Assembly (NCBI GenBank): GCA_002189035.1
Contig: CM007989.1
Location: forward strand, 4,867,001 to 4,931,000
Direction: 5' to 3'
Source: Utricularia gibba
Taxonomy: Eukaryota > Streptophyta > Magnoliopsida > Lamiales > Lentibulariaceae
Length of the DNA stretch: 64,000 nucleotides
Shown: positions 1 to 10,406 of the stretch, piece after piece
Layout of the letters: every line of letters begins with the position of its first letter
Numbering within the stretch: the first letter of the stretch is position 1
The notes under the pieces: model-generated
Database searches by the model: none
What the model was told of the DNA's origin: nothing
What the model saw: only the letters and a program-made list of their open reading frames with translations
Position numbers and translations under genes: made by a program

Positions 1-399
1 TTACAAATACACATGGCTATTTGTATATTTATTCTTGATATTTATCACGAACGACAAATTTACATTCAAGATATTTAGACAATATTATTAATTTGAAATA
101 TCTAGGAAATATGGCATAGAGCATTCAGTGGCCAGCACGACAAAAATCCTCTATACTCTTCCATTGTGTGTTTCCTAGCAGCACCACAACATATACAAGC
201 AACAAGTAGACTTTATTCCTTCCTGTTCAACAAGAAACACACGAGCGCAGATACTGTGATACAGCGACCACAAAACGCCCGCATCCGCATCGGCGAAGCG
301 AGCTTCTGCGGACTACCGGTCAACACTGATCGTAAGACCGAAGCAAACGTCAGGGACGGGACTTACATTTACATACATACAACACGGAAGAAGCCTAAG
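1..399. other. Sequence downstream of RVE6, no gene seen
   Basis: This stretch lies 3' of the RVE6 stop and should hold its 3' UTR. The short open frames in it overlap the last RVE6 exon on the opposite strand or have no recognisable content. Confidence 0.5.
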
Positions 400-2700
400 T
401 TAAGCTGCATTCTGGGATGGGATTCTTGTGATGGGATCAGACGCATCAACCTCATATGAAGAGAGTAGGCGCCTCTGAAAAAGGTCATCGGCAAATATTG
501 AGATGCGATGGATGGGAGGTGGAATATTGGGATAAACGAGCAAAGATGAACACTAGCATACAAATCTATGCCATGCTAAAGCAATACTCACATGATGTTC
601 AAATTCCGGACTGGCCAAGTTGAATGAAAGATTTCTCATCAACAACAGCACCTGTAGGGTTCAACAGAACACACTGGCTGAAAGGTATATGATGAAATTT
701 AATAGACATTTGCATTCAAAATACGCTAGAGATTTGAAAACAAGAAGGATGATTTCCTAGAGTTTACAGTTCCATGGTGAAAAGAAACATAAAGCCATGT
801 TTAGCCAGCTGTGGAAAATTTCACACCAGCTCATATCAATGTACACTATTCGCAGTTATGCTTATTATTGAAATATAATTGATCTAGATGTATTCATACC
901 GTTTCAATGTCAATCGCGTCCATCTTCTTCAACTTTTGTAAATGCCCACTTGTGTTTGGATCAAAGATGGAGCCTATGAAACTGTATACTTGGCCGAAAT
1001 CTGGAAGAACTGTTTTCACGAAAACAAAAGCAAGATTACCAAGGCATGATTGACTGAAAAACGAAATCCACCAGAAAAATGAAGATACTAAAATGGCCAG
1101 ACGACCACATTGCGAAATTGGAGATCAAGTCAAGGAAATGCAGTAGGTATCAAAAATTAAAAATGATCTTCCTAGTGGCACATGCTAGATCACCTGCAGT
1201 CTTTGTTCTTGGGGTGCTTTCAATGCTTCCAGATGAGTAAACATTAAGCAATGGCTGGCCAACATATCCGCTTTCACCTGGAATAAAGCACTCTTTTTGT
1301 ACAGTTCTTCTGGTAATAAAGAAACTGCCAAGTATTGTCAATCTGCCTATAACAATTTTTGTGTGAAAATAGAAACCTTTAACCGGTTTTCCCGTCCAGC
1401 TTGATGCGGTTAAAGCAGCCTCAGGATGTAGATGCGCAGCAGACGAATCAGGTCTCCATAAGGATCTGGGGTCAGGTACACTGGTGGATGTTTGGGCTGA
1501 TGGTACTTCTGAAGTCACATAGGCATAAAGCAGGCTAAGAGAAGATACTACAAAACAATAAATTTTACATTCAATAGTCACAGTTTGCTTAGATACCGAT
1601 TTTAGTAGCCTTCTGAGGATATGGATGTGCTGCTTTCCGTTTAGGCCGAGGTGGAGGGAGATGCTCATGTGTTCCACTCTTCTGAACTTTAAGAAAATAC
1701 TTTTGAGCATGGCTGCGTATCTGCAAAAGTATAAAATCCTCATAAAAAGGACACTAAAGCAGAAATGAGGGAGTCAAAATGTAAATTGAAGGGCACTACT
1801 TACCTGAATTACTGTTTTTGATCCAATAAACGCTTCTATCTTCTTCCAATCCCGTTCAAAACTTTAGTTCGGAAGAAACACATCAGAAACAAATGAGAGT
1901 TTCAGAAAACTACAAGATGATTCTTCGTCCACACAAGCACTATTCCATTTTACACTATAAGCCTTACATACACCAAGAATTCAGCCAGAAATCAAACCCT
2001 ATTATGGACTTAACACACCAAGTTTACAAGCCATCAGGAAATCTTTTCAGGAGATAACCACAATACCGCTAGCATAACATGAAAAAATTCCTATAAGAGG
2101 ATCATAGATCAGTCATTCAGCAGAAACCTCGCTTGCTTTGCATTGACATAAAAGACCTAAGCTATTCCAGAATACGTAGCGGGTAACAAATCTTCGTCAA
2201 GGCATAGTTCAAACACCCACCATTGCCTCACAAAAAACAGCCAAACAAGAGCCCAAAGAATCTGCTTGAAGCATTTTTTTTAAAAAAATTACACCCTGAA
2301 TAGAGAGTACTCTGAATCTAATTCTTTAAAATTGAACCGAATTAGACCCATAGCGATAATCACCCACGTAACCCAGCTCAAAAACGGAAGAGAGTAAAAC
2401 TGAACCCCTAACATCATGCAGCACAATAGCCCCCAAAATTCAAAGAGCCAAAGAAACCAATCAAATTGAAACTCACAGCTGAAGCGCTTCAACAAACTTG
2501 TCGTGCTCAGGCTCTGTCCAGCTCTCGCGCGACTTAGTAATGGTGTAGGGCTTCCGCACCTTCTTGCTGGGGTCTTCGAGCGCGGCGTCCTTACTACTCC
2601 CAGGTACCGGAGAAGACAGTGAATCTAACTCCGGCAAAGCCATTCCTGACGGATCCAGGTGGAAGATAGCCTCAGGTGGATTCGAGTTCAGCGACACCAT
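400..2700 (-). CDS. RVE6: REVEILLE 6-type MYB-like transcription factor (LHY/CCA1-like clock family), 8 exons
   Basis: Exons read on the minus strand are 2700-2477, 1861-1804, 1720-1597, 1547-1377, 1277-1194, 1009-900, 651-592 and 474-400. All introns are GT/AG and the phases join to 906 nt (301 aa plus stop). A single MYB repeat of the SHAQKYF class spans about residues 51-105, starting at [15 protein letters not shown], with SHAQKYF itself at 97-103, followed by the proline-rich [17 protein letters not shown]. The C-terminal RVE4/6/8 domain ([23 protein letters not shown], then VLLLMRNLS and RRLLSSY) is intact. The MVSLN start and the TSGHLQ and RRLLSSY segments fit RVE6 better than RVE8 or RVE4; this is recall-based. 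The family acts in the nucleus, binds the evening element and activates evening-phased clock genes. The exon 4 and 5 borders are the least certain because that linker is poorly conserved. No lesion is visible. Confidence 0.92.
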
Positions 2701-3688
2701 ACGACGCGAAAAGGGGGGATGGATGCGTACGCCTCTTGCCCCAAACTAAAGTCAAATAGGCAGCACCCGCAACTGGCAATCGAATTAGCGAAAAGGAAAA
2801 TACCATGAATTATTCGGACCGCCACCTTACATTATATATATGAAAAAAATATTCAATTTCATAAATAGTCCTGAATGACTGAGCTTCCCCGGGCCAAATA
2901 TGTGCTGGGCCGCCATATTGGGTTCGGATTTGAGACCCAGTCACGTCCAAATCGGCCACGATCCATGCATACATGGCCCGGCCCACAAACTAAACATCCT
3001 TTTTTCGACCCACAACCAAAACCGCAGAAAAGAAATCTCAATATTATTTTTATATTTTTTTTTAAAAAAAAAGAATGCAAAAAAGCACCCAAGGCCTTGT
3101 TGCCGTATCTTACTCTATACTATTTAGAAAGGGTAGAGTAGAAGCAACGAAGGGGGAACTATAAAACGTCAACTATTAGTGATTCAAGTTTTAGAAAAGT
3201 AACAATCCTGTCTCCTATCCATTTGAAAACTAACCATCAATTTTTTTTTATTTGAAAACTAACCATCTCTTTTAATTTATTAAACATTAATCATTATATA
3301 TATATATTTTCAAATTAATAAATACCAATCCATCTGTTTTTTTTTAAATTTCTAGTTATATATATAAATAATAAAATGCATTTAATTTTAAGTTTTAAAA
3401 TATAAATTATTATATTTTTAATATTTACTCAATGTTCAATACATTTATAAGAAATAAATTTATTTTATACAAAAAAATAAAAAAAAATTTATTTATTATT
3501 TAGTAGAATCTAAGAAATAATATTCATTTATCATAATTATTAAATATATAAGTGTATTTATGACTTTAATTAACAAAAATCTTGTTTGATAAAATTAATC
3601 TTAGGGATCTTCTTTTGATTTATAATTTTTATAACAATTGTCTTTTATAACACCAATTAATATTTAATTTAATACCTATATGGGATTT
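2701..3688. promoter_or_regulatory. Upstream region of RVE6 (putative promoter), AT-rich distally
   Basis: A TATA-like run (TATATATA) at about 2833-2841 lies roughly 135 bp upstream of the RVE6 ATG. At 2890-2985 there are several GGGCC/GGCCC cores, including TGGGCC at 2906-2911 and GGCCCA near 2980, which resemble plant Site II elements. From 3180 onward the DNA is very AT-rich with no coding signal. The promoter assignment is inferred from position and motifs only. Confidence 0.35.
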
Positions 3689-4607
3689 TGTTAGCGATGA
3701 GATCATATCTCAAGTAATTGCATTAAAGCCTAACAGTAAGTCCTAGGCCCAGGGTAATGACACTCGAATTGTTTGAGTAGGTCATTGAGTGTTAGTGCTT
3801 GAATGCAATTATAAGTTCGATACATTAGAAAGACACACACCCATGTTCTAATATCGAATGAGATATAAGTATGATGAAAGCTATTCACTGCATGGTGGCT
3901 GGTCATGGAAAGGCTCAATCAGTTCACCTGATTATTCTTACATCTTGGGGATCATGATATGTTGCTAGACATCACTCATGATCGATAATGATGGATTTGA
4001 TTAATTAAGAGTTAATTAATAAATCCATTATTACGGCATTGATTGAAGAAGCCTATAGGGTCACACACAATAGTGGAGTCACTCAACAATATAAAATAAA
4101 ATGACACAATTACATGAGATGTAATTGGTAAAGTGGATAAATTAAATTGAGAGTTATTTTGAGATTAATTAAACTCAAAATAAAAGATCATATATAGATA
4201 AGATTTGGAACATTATACATATCTCCACAAGATAAGATCTTTACGGAGATATGATTTGATATGTTACCATATATCTATCAAAAAAAAGATTTAGATCTTG
4301 AGATCTGTTCCAATGGTCTTCGTGCTCTCTGAGACTAATCCACAAGGGGGCGTTTTTCTCTACTAGCACCTGAGGAATTCGACTAGCATTCAAGAGCCTT
4401 GAGAAGGTTATCGTCGGAGTGCTCCACGTGTGGATACCATAGAGGCCGTCTCCTATTGGCGGTTGGTGAACAACGGAGTCATCTGAAAGGTATTTCAGCA
4501 TCCCTTAGTCTGATGTATACCGTATTCCAAGATCTGCATTGGGGGTTTCTCAAAATTTTAAAATTCCGCTGCATTTGAGACATACGATGTCTACGAGAAA
4601 CCCAACA
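3689..4607 (+). repeat. Ty1/copia-type LTR copy, isolated
   Basis: The segment runs from TGTTAGCGATGAG to GAAACCCAACA and matches 34063-34983, the main part of the 5' LTR of the copia element 30 kb away, almost base for base over about 920 bp. No internal copia sequence follows. It is a solo or 5'-truncated LTR. A GATTT lies at 3684-3688 and another at 4611-4615, but a 3-nt gap separates the second from the LTR end, so I do not claim a target duplication. Confidence 0.8.
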
Positions 4608-5167
4608 CTTGATTTATAGGTAGATCAACAAATCAAGGCGAGAGCAGTAGGTATTAGTCTAGGGTAGAACTATTAGAATCGGATAGACCTAGTTCTATGC
4701 ACTTCGCATGTGGGTAGACCTAATTACAATGTTGGTAATGATATTGGGGACTAGCTTAGCTGAAAATATGATGAATGACTTGGGTAGACTTAAGTTGTTT
4801 AGAGTTGTGAGTATATAAACATGATAAATTAAACTAGGCATCTTAGTACCAAATCACCTGCAGACCTTTAAAACATCTTAATATTACTTTGAGTTGGAAC
4901 CAGTACTTGTTATCATCAACGTTGAGACTTGATACTGTTTACTGAACTTGCTTACCATTGTTAGTTCAAATTTAAACTAAGACTCACTGTTATTCCGAAT
5001 TCTACATCTGTTGAAACACTTAACAAGCACAAACTTCTTATGATCGATCTCGAATTCCACTATAAATTTTGTGTTTAATTTGTATTTTTTGAGAATTAAG
5101 GCTTATAAATTTATTTGATATGAAATTCTATTTTTATTACAATGATATTAGGAATTTCCATTTATCA
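4608..5167 (+). repeat. 3' part of a second LTR family (ends TTTATCA)
   Basis: The block starts in the sequence CTTGATTTATAGGTAGATCA and ends in CCATTTATCA. It is homologous, on the opposite strand, to the left portion of the solo LTR at 62438-63766. The start of the LTR is missing, so this is a relic that abuts the preceding copia LTR. Confidence 0.7.
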
Positions 5168-7269
5168 TCAAAGCATTTGATTCCCAAGTTGTCAACATGC
5201 CATTGGTGTACACCCAGGTAGGTCTTCTATGTAGAGAGACACGTGTATGCTAAGACACACTACATTTTAGATTGGAGGCTTGTGTACGTGTATGCTCCCC
5301 CTGCACATTGTACATGGAGTTGGGATTTACGCTTCTCCCATGTTCTGTGCACAACTCAACATGAAGTGGAATTCTGTCTATTTTGACAAGCTGCTAGCCT
5401 GCTTCCGAGCAATAAATCTTATCTCTAACCTGTACATTCGAGTATTATGAGATGAATTTAATCACATAAAATTATTAAAATATCTTTCCAAATCATGTAC
5501 ATATGTGGAGTTGCTGAATTATATAATATCTTTTAAAATATATTAAAAGATTACCCTTTGACTACATGCACTCGCCGATTAGAACATGCTGCTGCTAAGT
5601 TCTTATGCCGATAAGATGGATTTAATCCACTTCTACAACACACACAGCACAAAAAACACAAATAACATCAGAAAATCACGTTCAAAATCTAATTCGATCA
5701 ATAATGATATCAAGATCACGGTAAAAAAATGTGTGTTATCTACTACCATTGGTTACATATACTAGAGATGTATATCACCATCATAAAGGTTAGATATTTG
5801 TCTTTTTTAATTTTATCATCTATATTTTTTTATTCTATAATTTATTTCTTCATTTTTTATTAATAGCTTTTCCTGATATACAGTATATTTTGTTGGATGA
5901 CAATATGGAGCAATCAGAGAAAGCATCCTCGATTTCTAAAGAAATGGCTGCTATGAATGAAGACAATACTGTGATAAAGTTTGAAAAGGCACACACATGT
6001 ACCACATTGTCAACTTAATATAACGATCTATTCCAAATCAATTATCTACCACCGCATCCACACTTTGAAACTCCACCAACCACCACTATATATTACCACT
6101 TCCAATCGTTAGGTAATTTTTAAATAAATAACATGAGCTTGACTGAATTATTGGAATTTATTGCATGCGTGTATTTCGTAAATTCCTTTTAGAAAAAAAT
6201 AAATAATTTTTAATATGCTTTTAAAGGAACAATTTCTTTTTTAATAAATATTTATTCACATACCCCAAGATTCATGTGGGATAAATTAATTTTTTTAAAC
6301 ACAATGATTGAATTTTTTAAAATTTTAAAATGAAATCTAAAAAACAACAAAGATAAGATTAGGAGTATTTTTTATTGCATGCATGACATGAAAGATCACC
6401 ACTATTTATTAAAATGACACGTTTGACTTCCATTATGTAATAAAAATGGCACACTTAATACTTATTCAAAAAATAGGTCGTCAATTTTCAGGTATTGGAC
6501 AATTAATTCTCAACTTGGGACATAATGGGTAGCCGGCATCGAGTGAAGTAAATTCAATTGGGGAAAAAAATAGGATTTCATATTGGGGACCAATTTTGCT
6601 ATAATTGCAAACATTGGAGATTATTTTTGTTCAATTTTGAAATATTATAAGATCAATTATACTACATGATTTTCAACTAATAGAGATGAAAATGTTGTTT
6701 TTGGGGACTAATTATATGGTGGGGAGTATGTATTCAATTATATCATTTTTTATTATAAAATTAATATAAAATATTGTATATAAATTAACAAATTGTTTAC
6801 CAATTTCTTTCATATGAAGCAGGTACAGTGATGGGTGAAAGGGAGGAAGCTTCTGTTAGTGGGCGTCCATATCAACTTCGCCGGCAACCTTGACTTGGCC
6901 AAATTTGTTTTGATTGGGTGTTCATAGGATAACCACTTAAGTGGATGCAGTTGTCGATGTACCCATCACTTCTGCTCATACTTGCACAACTGTTTTGCGC
7001 TCGCCCAGGGAGCTGCAGAGGCTATTTCAAGATGAGTGTGAGTTGGGCTTAACTTGGCTGCCTACTTCCTGTTCGACCACTTGTCACGCTGAATGTTTTT
7101 CTCGGTTGTTACTTTTTTCACAAGGCTTTCAAGTGTTGGATTTTGGAGGTTCTTTTTCTTTGGAAATTTCGGCTTTTTTTGGGCGTGGATTCCAGATTCT
7201 TGTTTGATTGTGGACATGTTGGTATATCTTGAGGATTCTCTTGATTTCCTTCTGGTTCTTACGGACACT
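5168..7269. other. AT-rich spacer, no gene recognised
   Basis: No coherent gene or transposon domain was found. The segment at 6836-7100 is less AT-rich and has open frames on the plus strand, but I recognise no family in them. It may be the 5' region of the HIPP gene that follows. Confidence 0.4.
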
Positions 7270-7854
7270 GGTATTGAAAATTGGCTACGCCGATGAAAGA
7301 ACCAAGGTGAAGGCCCTGAAGGAAGTTGCACGCTTCCGAGGTACTGATCATAATTTCGAGAAACATCCTTGTTTTGTTTTGTTTTTGTTTTTTTTTTTTC
7401 GGATCCTCCTCTTGCTGGTCTCCGGTACCCGTTACTGAATTCTGAAGTTTGATAGCTCGCTGAATTTTACGACGAATGGGGCGAAATCTTTGTCCTTGTT
7501 ATTGAAACAGGGATTTCTTCAATTGCTCTTGATGAAGAGGAGAAAGAGGTGACCATCACTGGAGTCATGAATCCGATCGCGTTAACAGGGAGTGTGAAGG
7601 AGATCTGCGATGCGCACATAATCCGCTTCGGCCCACAGCAACCGGAGAAGAAGAACGGGAAGGAGAAGAAGATTAAACAAGTACAGTGGGGGTATCCCCT
7701 TTCCTCTCCATCTTACATTTCCTATACTCCACGGCTGCCACCGTCACCACCGCTGCCGTACGATTATACAGTGACGGCACTGCCACCGCCGCTGCCGTAC
7801 GATTATAAAGTGGTGGATGGTGAGCATTCAAATGATGGCTGCGTTATCATTTGA
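7270..7854 (+). CDS. Heavy-metal-associated isoprenylated protein (HIPP-like), 5' end unclear
   Basis: Two coding segments are clear: about 7270-7340 (VLKIGYADERTKVKALKEVA, then RFR) and 7511-7854, joined by a GT/AG intron of 170 bp that keeps frame. Together they give a plant HMA fold (VLKI..KALKEVARFRG, then ISSIALDEEEKEVTITGV and a final beta strand), a Lys-rich linker, a Pro/Tyr-rich tail (PLPYDY twice) and a C-terminal CVII. That ending fits a CaaX prenylation box, so the protein is probably membrane-tethered. The metal-binding CxxC of classical HMA domains is absent; the loop reads GYADERTK. No ATG exon was found. The bases just before the first segment read ttcttacgg where an acceptor AG would be expected, so the gene may be broken or its first exon missed. 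Confidence 0.65.
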
Positions 7855-8888
7855 AAGGAATCTATCATAAGATGTAGCACTATAAAACAATAAACGCATG
7901 GTATGGTATGAATATTTCATTCTGCATCTTCTCCTAAAAAACTGCATTTCACTGCACATTGCACAAACTACTTATCATAATTCATAACACTATTACACCA
8001 TTATATTTTTTGTACATGTGTATTTTGTGTAATCCATTCAACCGTGTCTTTTAAAATTCATATGATTAAAAACTCATATCTCATATGAGTTTTATTAATT
8101 ATAACTTATTTTAGATCGATTATTCTAAATACATCAATTAAATAAAATATTATTTTAAATACATATTTATAAAATTTCGTATATCTAATATTTTTTTAAC
8201 TTTAATTATATTTATATAATACATATTTATTAAAATATAAATAATTTAAATATATAATTAAACTACCCTAAAACTAAAAATCATTATTTTGATTCTTACA
8301 ATTCTAAAATATATATATAAATCATTGAAATAATAAATAAAAATCGTATCTATATTATATGTTTTGGATTTTATTAAAAGAAATACAAAAAAAATAAAAA
8401 AAATAAAATTAAAACATGAGTTTTAAAATAAAAAAAAATAGATTTGGATCAAAAATCTAGTATGACACCTGTTAATCTACTCATGAAAAATCATTAGGTT
8501 TTAATGATTGTTGGTCTAATTAAGTAAAAACACCAGTTTTTTATGCATCAATTAAAATTGAAACGATTTTTATATATTTAATGATTTTATGTGAAAAACA
8601 AATTGATGCCAAAAGTGAAAAAAAAGAAGGTAAATTCAGCCTTGAATGAAATTCTCCTTGAGCTATGGTGCTTGATTAATTTATTGTCTTCAATCACTTA
8701 AAACAGCTATTAATTGATTGTAATTAAAAATCAAATTGCTTTTCTAACCACAATACATTAGGATCTCTTTGACACGTATTTTGATTTTAGAAAAATGTTT
8801 CAAAATTAATTCTATTATTAAATATGAGTAACTTAGGTTACAAAAGGAGCATAAATCTAGAATTAATTTTAATTTTTTTAAAAAATAA
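7855..8888. other. AT-rich spacer, nothing recognised
   Basis: This is the 3' flank of the HIPP-like gene followed by strongly AT-rich DNA with no coding or repeat structure that I can assign. Confidence 0.4.
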
Positions 8889-9930
8889 TGATGGTGATTC
8901 TGCAGGTGAACAGAAACCATCTAAGTAATAAAATAAGATCGTATCCACAGAGAATTGTTATTAGAATTTTCTTTTCAAACAAAGACTCAAAAAGACCGAA
9001 AACAAAAGAAAGATTTAGTTTTAAAAACAAGAAGAAAAGTGGCATTGGACCTATGATCCATCTTGCTCAAAACTCGCCCAACTTGTATGTGTAAACCTTG
9101 AAGACTGACTTGGTTGCGCAAGTTCTGGGGATGTTATTCTAAAATAGTGCTACTCGATGACCGTTATAACACCGTCCCTCGTTTAGTGGGATTATGGAAT
9201 CAATCACGTCACCAGAGCCATTTCACCTCTTGTGATAACCCATGTTTTCTCTACACCCAAATCTAACCCCTACACCTCACACTTCGTAGACAGATTAGAC
9301 AGAATGTGCCTTACCAACGATGTCCAATTGAGCCCTTCTCCTTAAGTGCTTGAAGCCAACCTTTGATTCTCCCACACTCCTTTAGGGTTATATGGTACTA
9401 AAGAGCACGTTGGTAAAGAAAACGTTGCGAAAAACAGAATCAAACCTCAATTTAAATGTCGAAAAACATAGAAAAACAGTCATACGTGCAAGACTTGCGC
9501 AAGCAAGGCTTCACCACAAATCCTCAGCCGCAAGCACCTACACGCGCAGACTCGACTCAAATATGAAAATAGATACGAAAATAGGAAAGATTCAAATTAA
9601 AAGTGGTCAAAGACGTTTCTAATGATTGAGAGGGTGGGGTATTTATATGAGTGTAGATTCAAGTATTCGTATTGAGCTTATTCGATGGGTTTAGATAAGA
9701 TCTTCTATCCAAATCTTTTATCCAAATCTTCAAAGATCTTATTCACATCTCTATCTTATCCACGAATCTTGGACCAAATCTTCATCGTTTGACCGAGTTT
9801 TGGGTTGGGATTCGTGGCCCATCAAGTTCATAATTTGGTGGATCTTGTTTCTTCTCAAATTAATCCAAAAGTACCCTAAAAATCCACAAAATACAATTTC
9901 TCTCCAAAAAGATCAAAGTAGTGTGAAATA
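8889..9930 (-). repeat. Truncated LTR (same family as 16652-17843), inverted
   Basis: It begins TGATGGTGATTCTGCAGGTG, the reverse complement of the end of the LTR at 16652-17843, and follows that LTR in reverse through its whole right-hand part. Homology stops near 9930, just after the segment matching CTTTGATCTTTTTGG in the other copy, so the LTR start is missing. Short open frames inside both copies encode similar peptides only because the DNA is homologous. Confidence 0.82.
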
Positions 9931-10406
9931 TGTAAAATCAATTGAGAATAATAAGAAAGTGCGATCTAAGATAAGCAAAAACAACACTCAAGAATAGTAG
10001 AAGAACATGTTTTGGAATACTATATACTTTTAAAATATCAATTTCTTAAATTTTGTGATGTCTACGGAGTGAGTCAGAAAACGACAAGGGCAAGATTGCT
10101 ATTTGCTTACCGGAGGAAGTGAAATTCGGCGTGGGCTGAGGCCTGAGATTGCTGTTTGCCGCTTCATGTGCCTTTTGTTGAAAGGGGCTCGCGGTTGGGC
10201 CGTTTTATAGAGGGAGCCGAACCATTGACAATTTTCCGTTGCGGAGTCGATCAGAATTAATTTGAACTTCGGTTGTCAAAGGCTGACGAGATCTGCAACC
10301 GTTTCTCTTGGGATATTGGATTCTGAGTCTGTGACCCTGAGATTCGCATGCCCCTTTTCATTCAGGAAGGTCAATTGCTTATCATTGGAGATCGAGCGAA
10401 GGCTAA
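9931..10406. promoter_or_regulatory. Upstream region and 5' UTR of HPGT1
   Basis: The region between the truncated LTR and the HPGT1 ATG has a GC-richer stretch at about 10080-10400. An open plus-strand frame from 10262 runs in a different frame from HPGT1 and has no family content. An in-frame TAA sits immediately before the HPGT1 ATG. I infer 5' UTR and promoter from position. Confidence 0.35.

Noticed and set aside
3684-4615. GATTT target duplication around the LTR at 3689-4607
   Set aside because: The right GATTT is 3 nt away from the LTR end and belongs to the adjoining LTR family, so the match is probably chance.
9392-9622. Similar small proteins at 9392-9622 and 17089-17340
   Set aside because: Both lie inside homologous LTR copies; the similarity follows from DNA homology and no known domain is present.
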